Shown piece by piece: positions 1 through 9,830 of a stretch of DNA of 64,000 nt. Made by a program: the position numbers and the translations under genes. Under the pieces are notes generated by a model, which worked only from the letters and a program-made list of their open reading frames with translations, was not told the origin of the DNA and ran no database searches. Numbering within the stretch: position 1 is the stretch's first letter; every line of letters starts with the position of its first letter. The DNA is from Syncephalastrum monosporum B8922 (taxonomy: Eukaryota > Mucoromycota > Mucoromycetes > Mucorales > Syncephalastraceae): assembly GCA_000697355.1 (NCBI GenBank), contig JNEN01001208.1, positions 124,001 to 188,000 of the forward strand, read 5' to 3'.

Positions 1-771
1 GGAGCGAAGAAATTCCCAATGATCCTGCTTTCAACACTGACGTTATGGTGTGTTGTCACGTTCGTTTATACGTACCCGACGTGCTGGTACATGTTTTCTG
101 GATGCCAAGAAGTGAAACATAAGCGCGGTTGGCGGGGATGTTGTTGCTACAGTAGTTAGTTTTACAGCTTGTACTGTACTTGAGCAGCTTTACCTCTTTA
201 TTTTATTTAATTTTTTTGTTCTTGTTGTGGCACGTGTCAGTGTGAACAAGGCGTCGGGGGCGCTTTGGCGCCAGCAAATTTCTGAATCGTTAGCTCAAAT
301 AAAATTATTCAGCCCATTGCTTGCCAATGAAAATTACCATGGCGAGTAGCCCTGGCTTATTCGGCACTCGTTTAAGTGGACCTACACATCATAAAGACGC
401 ACTAAACCCTACTTTCTCCATACATGCCATTCTTTCGAATAAACTCGCGTAATACACCTTGCAGCCATGCTTATATCAAATACGTACACTCTTCTTATTA
501 TATTCAGCGTCAGCACGGTAGTATGGTATGATTTGATTTAATGAACAACCCATCCCATGTGTAGGAAGGGACAAATTCCTGGGGAAGAAAGAAGGTTTAA
601 ATGACTTGGAATTTTTTTTGTGTGTCGGTCGGTGAAGTTCCAAAATTTATATTGTGTAGTGGGGAAAGTGGGCGGGATTTCTTTGCTCACGGCAACCAGA
701 GAACAGCTTCACTTTCACTTCTATTCACACGCATATCAAAGAGACACATCAAAAGCTACGGCACAGCGCTC
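1..771. other. 5' flank without a recognised gene
   Basis: No open frame here shows a recognisable domain. The stretch has a GC-rich patch around 255-275 with a GGCGCC-containing core, and the last 200 bases lead into the hydrolase gene that starts at 772. It probably holds the promoter and leader of that gene, but I see no clear TATA box. Confidence 0.4.
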
Positions 772-2114
772 ATGGTGGTCTACTTGTTGTATTTGCTGTA
801 CTTTGTTGTCAGCATTACAATCGCCTTCACCGGTCTGCTGTACCTTTACCAGTGCGATTTACTCTACCCGGCCTTCTTTCCGAGCGGCTCGAGATCGGTC
901 GTACGTCCCATACCCGACTCACCTTTGCTTGGTCGAGTCATCCCGTTCATGCTCTTTTTAACTCCATTCTAGGTGGCTCGGCCATCCCAGTACGGTTTAC
1001 CCGAGAAGGAGGAGATCCTTGTCACCCCGGACGGCGTGCGTCTGCGCAGCTATATTCTTGTTCAGCACGACGATGGCGTCGCTATTCAATCCCCAACCAT
1101 TCTCTGTCTTCATGTAAGCCTGCTTACTTATCCCCAAAAATTCAAAAAATAGCAGACATCCCTTCCCCCACGACTCACCTTTATGTTTTTTCGTTATAGG
1201 CCCATACGGGTAACATGGTACATGCGCTCAACAGGAAGAAATCATACGAGGAAAACTGAAAACTGATCTTTTTTTTTTTTTTCAGGGCCACCGCTTGCCC
1301 ATAGCGCAAGTGTTCTACAAAAAGCTAGGCTACAACGTCGTTATGCTGTCCTACCGAGGGTATGTATGCCTTGTCTGCTTCGACAAAAGCACTCGCTGAA
1401 TAAGGAGGCCGCAATAGGTATGGACTGAGCGAGGGAAAAGCAAGCGAAAAGGGCCTTCAGATCGATGCACAGGTAAGCTTCAGGGAAGAGGGAAGTTGCG
1501 TGCCGCGTATTGATGGGCTGTGTCTTTGGTAGACCATTTTGGGCTATATTCAACGACACCCCATCCTGAAACACACCAAACTCGTCGCGTACGGCCAATC
1601 CCTCGGCGGTGCGGTAGCTGTCGATTTGGTCTCTAAGAACGAACACCGGTTCCATGCGCTGATTATTGAAAACACCTTCCTCAGCATTGTATGTTCCCAT
1701 GAGACACGTCACGCAAATCGAAGCACTAAAGACGCATCTTCTCTTGTAGCCGACCTTGATCCCACATGTATTCCCGCCGCTGCGCCATCTGGTGTACCTC
1801 GTCCATCAAGAATGGAAGTCATACCGGGCCATCAAATTTATTCGGCAGGTTCCGATTCTCTTCTTATCCAGTCTCAAGGACGAGCTTGTGCCGCCATCCC
1901 ATATGAGGAAGCTCTACAAGGGCGCAGAAACGGCTGGCCTCAAGATGTGGCGTGAGTTTGAAAATGGCACTCATAACGACACTTGCATGCAGGTAAGGAG
2001 GAAAGAAGGAAGTCTGTCGTGATGAGAGTCACTCAACGTTTTTATGTTTTGCAGGAAGGATACTTTGATTGCATCGGCGAGTTCATACGCGACAATGTGT
2101 GGGAGGTGGAGTGA
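772..2114 (+). CDS. BEM46/ABHD13-family alpha/beta hydrolase
   Basis: A membrane-anchored serine hydrolase of the BEM46 family, which in fungi sits at the ER or plasma membrane; the substrate is unknown. The start at 772 gives one hydrophobic segment (about residues 2-24), then the family motif CDLLYPAFFPSGSR. After splicing, the core reads TPDGVRLRSYI, NTG/HTGNMGHR-type oxyanion region, LSYRGYGLSEG, the nucleophile elbow GQSLGG, the acid in SLKDELVPP and the catalytic histidine in NGTHND. At least six introns are needed (for example acceptor AG before 972, donor at about 1109, introns near 1361-1418, 1472-1532, 1690-1749 and 1993-2054). The stop TGA is at 2112-2114. Length, order of motifs and the N-terminal anchor all fit the family. 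Exact exon borders are by eye. Confidence 0.88.
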
Positions 2115-2539
2115 AATGCTTATCTGCTCCTGCACTTCCCCCAAGAAAAAACAAGGTCCACAAAAATTTCATCCCACCGTTCTACATATCTGATCCGCGC
2201 CCCTGTATTCTCTATACTCTCTACCTCTCTGTTTTCTTTTACTGTTTCCTGTCTCCTCCGCATAGCACTCTTCTTCTTTTCCGCTGCTCGCTCTTTCTTA
2301 TTGTCTTCTTCTTCTCACGTACACTTTATCATTTTGCCAAACAACAACCATAAAAAAGGAATGCATTCATCTCAGCCCAACTTTATGTGGATCCCAACTT
2401 CAGAGACAGCCGCGGAAGGACCAACCACGCCCCAGGTACGGGACAAAATTGTGCCGTCAAAAGGAAAAAGTATGAGACCCACCTAAGAGCGAACCGAGGA
2501 TGGATGCTCTCTTGACACCGCTTTTGCTTTCATAACCAC
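2115..2539. other. Intergenic region and leader of the acetyltransferase gene
   Basis: Pyrimidine-rich sequence follows the hydrolase stop. An ATG at 2361 opens a short frame that ends in a donor-like CAG|GTACGG at about 2435. I could not splice it in frame to the acetyltransferase body because a TGA lies just upstream of 2540 with no AG in between. It may be a non-coding leader exon or an upstream ORF. Confidence 0.4.
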
Positions 2540-3436
2540 ATGTCCTCTGCCTACGGAAAAATTCCCAAGCCTGCAGCAGCAGCAGATCTGAGCCATATCT
2601 TGCCCATTGAAAAGACCCTGCGCAATGGCGCCAAGGCCGTGCTCCAGGCGGTGGATTCCACCAACCTCGAATTGGTCAAGCATTTGCACAAGATGTTCAA
2701 CGGTGAAATCGAGGCTGGGTAATGCAGTAGCATCGGGAGTCGCTCGACGTGGAGCTCACCTTGTCATAATTTTAGCTCGACCTACCCGCAGGAATTTCCC
2801 CTGACCGAGGAACAGTTCCACGACTACTTTTTGGGGTATGCTGATGAAAGATCCTTCTAGAAAAGAAGAGTGCTTAGTATCTTTTTGCGTAGATACGATG
2901 CTTTTGTCCTGAGTAAGGATGGTCCTATCGAGCCTGGTCAGTCTTATGACTGGAATGACAAGGTCCTGGGCATGTACTACGTCAAACCAAACTATCCCGG
3001 CCGCTGCTCCCATGTAGGCACACCTCACTAAAGAGTCCCCCGCTTTTTCATCTTACTAAATGAACAAATTTGCCGTCATAGATCTGCAACGGCGGTTTCT
3101 TCACATCCAACCAGCACCGCGGCCTGGGTGCGGGTGTGGTGATGGCTGAGACGTTCCTGGTCACCGCTCCTGCCTTGGGCTACAAGGCCTCGGTGTTCAA
3201 TCTCGTCTTTGCCAATAATGAGGCCTCACTCCGTATCTGGAAGCGCCTCGGTTTCCAGCAAGTTGGCTGCATCCCCAAAGCGGGCAGGTGAGAAAGATCT
3301 GGATATAGGATGGAGCGTTTGGCACTCAACCTTTTTAATGTCGTGTTCTAGGTTGGCCAATTCGCCGGACGAGCTCGTGGACGCACACGTGCTGCACTAT
3401 GATTTCACAAAGCTGCCTACGGGTGGTAACGCCTAA
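2540..3436 (+). CDS. GNAT-family N-acetyltransferase, Mpr1-like
   Basis: A GNAT acetyltransferase resembling the yeast Mpr1 / fission yeast Ppr1 group, which acetylates toxic proline analogues and related imino acids using acetyl-CoA; the substrate here is inferred only. The spliced protein runs from MSSAYGKIPKP through FNGEIEAGSTYPQEFPLTEEQF, a beta-strand with WNDKVLGMYYVKPNYPGRC, and the acetyl-CoA region FFTSNQHRGLGAGVVMAE, followed by NNEASLRIWKRLGFQQVG, the classic C-terminal GNAT signature. Introns lie at about 2719-2774, 2836-2892, 3015-3081 and 3288-3352, all GT...AG. The stop TAA is at 3434-3436. The start is uncertain: 2540 is the first ATG open into the body, but an upstream spliced exon is possible. 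Confidence 0.8.
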
Positions 3437-4240
3437 ACATGTGGGGATGTATATCTATCTATCTATTTCTACTTCTACTATCTATTAAAAAAATGTTGAA
3501 GACTTTTCTCCGAAAATTCATAGTAAAAATAGAGAAAAAATTCAAAGGGAAATTAGCCGTAATGTGTCTTTGTGACATCGTTATCTACATATACCATCAT
3601 ACACGTCGTCCCTTTAATGACATACAGGTTGCATGTATTCGGTATCTACATACTGTATACGGTATGTATATATGCATACATATAGAGGAAAGTCTTGCAA
3701 CATAATATTCACTCAATGTTCCTATCGGTAACTGGGTACGAACCCCCCGACAAAGGGATCTGGGGCCTTCAGCCCAAGCTAGCTTTCGACTCGGACAGGA
3801 GACACCCGAAGAACAAGTGCAAGCTGTGATGACCTGTAGTTGCACGCGAAGGGGCTCAGCCGCAAAAGACGCAGCTTGAAGGGTTACGAATGACCGTAGC
3901 AAAGAGATCGCGAACCTGGCTGATTTATGGAATCATATCATGCACCGGTGGCCGATACGAATTTTTTTTATATGTTCCAGCATGTTATGAAACCATGAAG
4001 TCTGACCTATGCACTGCTCTACCAAAGGTATACGTAACTATTATTAGCCGACATACATTGTATAGCTATATGCTATCATATCAAACGATGACTCGGCTGT
4101 AGTGATTCTCCTTATCCTTTCATCTCCCGAGTGCCATTCATCGAGATATAGAGAGAACAGATATAAATCTGCATATCTGACACGTCTTCCGTGGAGCACA
4201 TATGGCATCAACACCCTTTTCATGAGGACTCTGTCCTCAT
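3437..4240. other. Non-coding intergenic stretch
   Basis: AT-rich, with TATA-like and CATAC/GTATG alternations around 3650-3690 that form imperfect palindromes. No open frame shows domain content or codon structure. A tRNA-like patch near 3725-3790 on the minus strand did not hold up. Confidence 0.5.
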
Positions 4241-4241
4241 C

Positions 4242-4475
4242 GGTAAATATGAACCGCGTGATGGAACAACAGGCCAATGGATTCTTTGAAACGCGAAAAG
4301 GTAGTTGACGTCAACCCATGTCAGGGACCATATCTTTGAGCTCTTTTTCCCCATTGGTAAAACGTGGATTGCGTGATAGCTTGGTTAGCCAATGGAACCT
4401 ATGAAACTTGGAAAAAAGCTCGACGTCAATCCCTGTCAGGTCCTTATCTTTTACTTCTCCTTTCCCATTGGCACA
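4242..4475. repeat. Tandem duplication of ~115 bp with CCAAT boxes and a CRE palindrome
   Basis: Two adjacent diverged copies (about 4242-4355 and 4356-4475). Each carries, in the same order, GGTAAA..., GCGTGAT, GCCAATGG, TGAAAC, GACGTCAA, TGTCAGG, TATCTTT and CCCATTGG. So each unit has a forward and a reverse CCAAT box around an ATF/CREB-like GACGTCA core. In unit 1 the core is a perfect palindrome TTGACGTCAA (4305-4314); in unit 2 it has decayed to CGACGTCAAT. The block lies 150-400 bp upstream of repeat copy A and looks like a duplicated promoter module. Confidence 0.7.
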
Positions 4476-4659
4476 GCCGGCCCGCATTCTTGCATGAATA
4501 TCGATTGACACGCGCCCTTTCTGATAAATGTCTTTTGTTTTCTCTCACGTCTACTTTTCTTCTTCTTCTTCTTTACCCTGGTCAAGTCTTACGCTGGCAA
4601 GTATATACGAAAGGATTTTGGTTACAAGTATAAACTAATAAGAAGTGCAACATAGACCA

Positions 4660-5130
4660 CTACATTCCCCAAAGTCCCTCTGCCACCGGTTGCCCGCCCC
4701 CTACTGCACCGGTGTGTACGACAGTAAGTTCTCGCGTCAATAGTACATGGTCTTGGACAACACTAACCTCCTTCTGAATGTATACTTAGCTTGCCGTCTT
4801 CTTGCTCGCCTCTCCTCCTGTCTTCTCTTCCGCTCGCGCCTCTTCCACCTCCTTTTCGCTTGCTGTCCTCCCATCAGAGGCTTTTTTTCCGCTTTTTCCT
4901 CTGCCCGTAAGTGAAACAGATTCGTGTCTATGCATTGAATATGAGACATTAACGCACGTTTCAGTTCCGCTCCTTTCTCGCGTCCCCTTTGCGTCTCTTC
5001 CTCTCCGCCTCCTCTGCCTTTCTTCTTTCCCGCTTGCGACCCACTAGCCGACGATCGGTGGCCACCGTTGAAAACACCCTCATAGACATCGCCATCGCGC
5101 CAAATGTCTGCTCCCCGCCCACCGGTAAGT
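4660..5130 (+). repeat. Dispersed repeat, copy A, with splice-like signals
   Basis: One of three diverged copies in the window, all in the same orientation. Shared landmarks in order are TCTGCC near the left end, GTCAA(T/A)AGTACAT, CTTGC(C/T)GTCT followed by a long pyrimidine tract, a poly-T run, GA(T/A)ACAGA, ATGAGAC...TTTCAG, a CCACCGTTG block and, in A and C, CGCCAAATGTCTG...CGCCCACCGG. On the plus strand copy A has three convincing intron signatures: 4724-4789 (GTAAGT, branch-like CACTAAC, TTAG), 4907-4964 (GTAAGT...TTTCAG) and 5125-5177 (GTAAGT...TTCAG). A TATA-like TATAAACT sits at about 4630. It may be a young non-coding or small-protein gene family; no product is recognisable. Confidence 0.7.
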
Positions 5131-5177
5131 GTTTTGCAACTGGGTAATGCGCCACTGTGACTCAAACGTGTATTCAG

Positions 5178-6452
5178 TTCAGGTGAGGCGGCGGCAGCGC
5201 GCCGTGAGCGCGCATCAACGACCCCACGCGGTATGTATATTAAAAATGAAGGGTAGTCCACGAGAACTAATTTCGGAACGAAATTTCGTAGGCTAGTTAT
5301 CTGTATTATTACTACATTATAGCACAATAGACCTTATTCTGTGAGATCAAATTACATAGCTGATGAAGACTTGCTACATCGCGATAGTATTACGGTTGCT
5401 TGTTCTTTTGCAAGTATGTCTCTATGTGTACGTGTCCGTCTTGCGCGCCAATAATGATATAACACGGAAAACACAAGTGTCGAGTTACGAAGCTGAGCAA
5501 CATGACGAGGTAACCATACCTTCAGATGTGCAGCTTACTACTACATATGCTACCTAATATGTATGTATCACGGTTGATACCAGATCGAATATATGGGTGC
5601 TAGCCATGGTAACCTAAGATTTCGAAACAAAGAGTTTGACTAGCTAGACATATGCAATTCGTAACAAGCTCAATCAAGCCTGTTTCGCTTCAAAAGCGGA
5701 CACCGATATCATTTAAAAGGCGAGCAATTTGGGGATAGTCTCTGGGTTGCAGTTGTTGGCAATCCAAATATGATCAATGCCTACTACTGCCACTCTACTT
5801 TACGGTATAAATAGCTTCTTTCTTATTTAATAACCTCTGCTGTATACCCATACGTCTACCACTTCCTCTTCTACTGTGGAAGACAACGTTCACAATATTC
5901 CTTCATCTAATTCTGCACAGTCATAATTGACTCTAGAGCACATACACATACAAAAAAAAAAAAAAACGACTGGTTTGATCAGACTATTTGAATTCTTTTG
6001 CCTTCGCAAGATCTTCTTATAGCGTACTCTCATAAGTTGCAATGTGTAAAAGATGAAGCAATTACGGCAATCACGTGGGTACCTTTTTGTACGCATCTTT
6101 CAACGGATGAACTTATTATGCCTGAGCTGATAATAATATAGATGTGACATGTGTGCATATATCGCTATAAAGTCTTCATTAATGACTTTATGTTGTGGAC
6201 GTGTCAGAAACCCTATTAATAGAGTCACTTCTAATTGCTTAACCAATTAGTATAGAGCCATACATGTACAGAAACGCTGGTGAGACCCTCTCTGTGTAGA
6301 GTTTCTCCATGTGTAGATAGTCCCATTATTTCTTCATAAGGATGAGTATCATAACCTTCTATGAAAAAAAGTATGGCATATCTTTTTATTTAAAGGTCAA
6401 AACAAGACATGGAAGATTAGCTTTTCCACGAGACTTTCCAAGTTTAGTCGCA
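5178..6452. other. Non-coding intergenic stretch
   Basis: AT-rich sequence without a recognisable gene. It contains a poly-A tract at about 5951-5966 and several TATA-like runs. It lies downstream of repeat copy A and downstream of the convergent monooxygenase gene. Confidence 0.5.
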
Positions 6453-7782
6453 CTACTCGAGATCCCTTTCTATCCTCTTTTTGTGAGCCTCTATGCGCTG
6501 CAAGAAACTTGCATTAAAGCTTTCTGCCATGGCAAGATTGGAGCTGAGCGAACCATGAAAAAATTGGGTTGCTTCGCGTGACGAAAGAACGGCATCTGAC
6601 CCGCGCGGGATCATTTCTTCCTCAAAATCCGTCACCGCATCTGCGAGCGAGATTTCGTTTTGGTACACCTTTGTCAGGCCTTGCGCCAGTTTAATCGCAT
6701 CGACCATGGCGTGATTACCACCTACGTTCATAGTTCCCATAATGAGAAGGTGCCACAAACACATCTTGTTCATCTGATCGAGCATTACCTTCACCCCGAT
6801 TGGGCGTCATACAGTGCGCTGCGTCGCCTACAATGACCACACGTGGGTGCTGAGCACGGCTGTCTCGGAGTACGTTCGGATCTCGTTCGAGGAATGTGAT
6901 GGGCATCACCGGTGTGCCGTCGGGAATACTCTGGAAGAAATCGCGACTCCTTCCCTTCATGGATCGATTGGCCCAGTCTTTGAGCTGCTCCAGCCGTTCC
7001 TGATCGCTGTCGTAGGCAGGCTCCGTGTCAGCCAAACACGAAATACCAAACTGGACCGTGTAAGCCTGCTCTTGCTCAGGATTGTAGTCCACCACGCAAC
7101 TGAAACCGCGGTACGTTCGCTTATCGTCCTCAGCAAACATCATTGCCAACGTCTGTGAGACATCCGCAAAGGGTTTCCACTGTTCCTCCGTCATATGCAT
7201 GGTACCGAAAAGGGCCCGGACAGGGTTGCTCACGGTGCTCTCCAAGAAAGTGTCCTTTCCGAGACGGTGTTGGCAGACGCGCGATCGAGCACCATCCGCG
7301 CCGACGACCACGCTGCCCCGGGCTTGCGTGCCATCTTTGAACTTGACCGTGACGCCATCCTCGTCCTCCTCAATGGTTTCAAAGTCCTTATTCCACTCGA
7401 CGTTGATGTCTTCCATCAGCCAGTTCCGGAAGCGGTGGCGGTTGATGCGGATGTAACCTCCGACCAATTCGTTGAGGTCGAGTTTGGTGAGTATTTCGTT
7501 GGGATCGTTGTCTGCATTGACCAGCGCAAATTCGAGCTGCCAAGGATTCTTCGGGTTGACGGACACCTTTTCAGCCATGCTACTGTATTTTTCAGGGCCG
7601 AAGCTGCTTTTGATGTACGGTAAAGCGAACTGGACATTGATCGACCACCCCTGGGTACGACCAGTTGGGCTCGCGTCGCGTTCAAATAATCGGTAAGGTA
7701 CACCGTTCGTATCCAGTACATTGGCAAGCACCAGTCCAGCGAGACCGCCACCGATAATGAGAACAGGGTCATCCATCGTCAT
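6453..7782 (-). CDS. FAD-dependent aromatic-type monooxygenase
   Basis: A flavin monooxygenase of the p-hydroxybenzoate hydroxylase/UbiH fold, about 420 residues, using NAD(P)H, O2 and FAD to hydroxylate an unknown substrate. Visible motifs are the N-terminal Rossmann fingerprint VLIIGGGLAGLVLA (residues about 7-20), the DG motif VVGADGARSRV and the GD motif VGDAAHCMTPNRGEGGN. One intron of 67 nt (6722-6788) splits the GD motif and restores GEGGN; glutamine is more usual than the first glutamate. Exons are 7782-6789 and 6721-6453. There is no signal peptide or membrane anchor. The gene stands alone between two long non-coding stretches, so a cluster context is absent and the substrate cannot be inferred. 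Confidence 0.88.
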
Positions 7783-9830
7783 GTTTCTGTCGTGTTTACT
7801 TGATGTGTGTCAAAAAAAATCAGGCGTCTGTTACGAATTTATACTTACTATCCACGAATGGAAATTTCGCAGCTTGACGCACAGGCCCCGGTTGACCGCG
7901 CACGAAAAATTTGGGCTTTTACCGACTAAGCCTAGCTCACCATCATCTGATCTGAGCCGCCACATTTCTTGGCACCTAGCGATGTATAAACAACTTTTTT
8001 TATCGTCACGTAAACTTAAAACTACATGCCACAGTGACGTTATCTGCGATCTGTATGGCCAGATTAGGAAGCATATAATGCGATGCGTTCTCTCATCAGG
8101 AACACATAATTACAAGAGGCGTTATATGGTTTTAACTATTGATATAGTTACGTATGTATAAAAGCTACACTAATCTAGCTGAATACGGCACCGTTTTTGA
8201 CTTATGATCATGCAAGGAAAACCAAATAATGTTGACCAGAATGGAAGGGAATCTGTCTCAGGAACCCCATGATACCAGAACGATTGCGCAGCATATTTCG
8301 GCTGCGCTGCTGAGTTCTAATGCCCATCATGAGCCCGTATTGACAGTATGAAGCGTACCTGTGCCTTCTGACCAATCGATAAGTACCTAAAATTACAAGC
8401 GCCAAGTGCGCTTTAAAGGCTGGTATCGTCGAGTTCTTGAGGAAGGTCGTAGATGTATTAAGATAGTAAGAGGAGCGGGAGATAGTCATTGGTAGGATAC
8501 TATCTATTTCATCAAAGCTGCGACTGGTAGGAATCAATCGCTCGGTACCTTATGTGCAAGCATAGCACTAGATATAACCATAAGTCTCCCAGGAAATAAT
8601 TACTAAGTATGCAAACTATAACAAGAGGTGCGAGAATAGTTGAAAGTTGCACGATGTGCTGTTGGCCTCAATTTCTACGTGTCCCACACATTTGTTGTGG
8701 CTATTAGCCACCATATGTCTTTCAAAGGAGCGCCGCTACCTCACAGGGTGGAGCGCTTCATTCGTGATTAATCCTTCGAATGGTCACGGGTTAATTCATT
8801 CAAGTCCCTCATACCTGGCGATAGGATACATTGTTTCGTGAATCAGAATATCGGACGATTGATGATACAATCTAACAGACGCCTATATAATGGCTGATGT
8901 ATATTTCATAGCTTGGTTACTTTCATGTTTCGCTGATAAGTCAGTGTTTCTGCCCAACGTTTGAGTACACTCTAAATGCAATCATAGGTGTAGAGAATAA
9001 TGCTTTCCAACATCAGTATATAAGGCTGTAGATGGTTAAATTACAAGAATTAAGACCTGTATGACATGCTTAGATATTCTCATGAAAAAGACGATGAAGA
9101 GAGTAATAAATATGCTTAGCGTTAGGTAATCAAATGAGTAGCAGGATCCACCGAAGTTACAAATTAACTAGATGTGCCTGTCACGATACACAAGCGCTTT
9201 AGGAGGTGTGGGGGGAGATCTTTAATCTCCCCCCACGCACAGTCAGACTATTTGCCAGGTATCCTGGCTGCTAGAAGAGATAGGAATATGTACCTCGAAG
9301 GCGCCTGCACTTGAATTTGGCGTCGACAGCTTCACTGCCCAAGTCTGCTATCATTGAGTAACCCAATAATATCAGTAATGACATACATGAATGGGCGTCT
9401 TAGTAGATCAAGGTATGTTGCAGTTATTTCTCAAACATGTGGGGGCACTCATGAAAGATTGCCGTAGCTGTGTTATTGTGACCATCAATATCACTGCTTT
9501 CGCCTTTCAACCATGTATAATGCTTAGAAGCCCTACCTGTTCTAAATAGATTACTTTTCCTTCAGGGCTTATCGGTCACTCATATACTACAGGTACTATT
9601 ACTCAATAACCGTGCTTCACCACCTGGTTGATGTATACGGGCACGATGTGTAAGTGGTATAACAATGAAGCAACACTTTCATACAGTAGTAAATAGTGTA
9701 CTGCACGTGTACAAACACAACTCCACTTCGAAACTAACTTGACCAGATGATAGCAGTAAGTGAGTCGCACCTTCAGATACCACTGCCTTCCCTTTACCAA
9801 GGCCCAGCCATGATTATGTTCAATCGTAGA
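7783..9830. other. Long non-coding intergenic stretch
   Basis: About 2 kb of AT-rich DNA between the monooxygenase and the PPR gene. Open frames here are short and show no domain content. The only clear structure is the perfect hairpin at 9208-9236. Confidence 0.55.
9208..9236. repeat. Perfect 12-bp inverted repeat (hairpin)
   Basis: The arms GTGGGGGGAGAT (9208-9219) and ATCTCCCCCCAC (9225-9236) are exact reverse complements around the 5-nt loop CTTTA. The stem is GC-rich, unlike the AT-rich surroundings. It could be a cruciform, a remnant of an inverted-repeat element, or an RNA hairpin if transcribed. No gene end is adjacent, so a terminator role is not supported. Confidence 0.85.

Noticed and set aside
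3725..3800. Possible tRNA-Phe on the minus strand (loop CTGAAGG and a GGTTCGTACCC box).
   Set aside because: The T-stem does not pair, the conserved A58 position is T, and no D-arm or A-box precedes it.
7195..7623. 142-codon plus-strand frame.
   Set aside because: Shadow of the FAD monooxygenase exon.
6453..7782. Secondary-metabolite cluster around the monooxygenase.
   Set aside because: No other biosynthetic, transport or regulatory gene within several kilobases.
9208..9236. Bacterial-type intrinsic terminator.
   Set aside because: The window is eukaryotic, there is no T run after the stem and no adjacent gene end.
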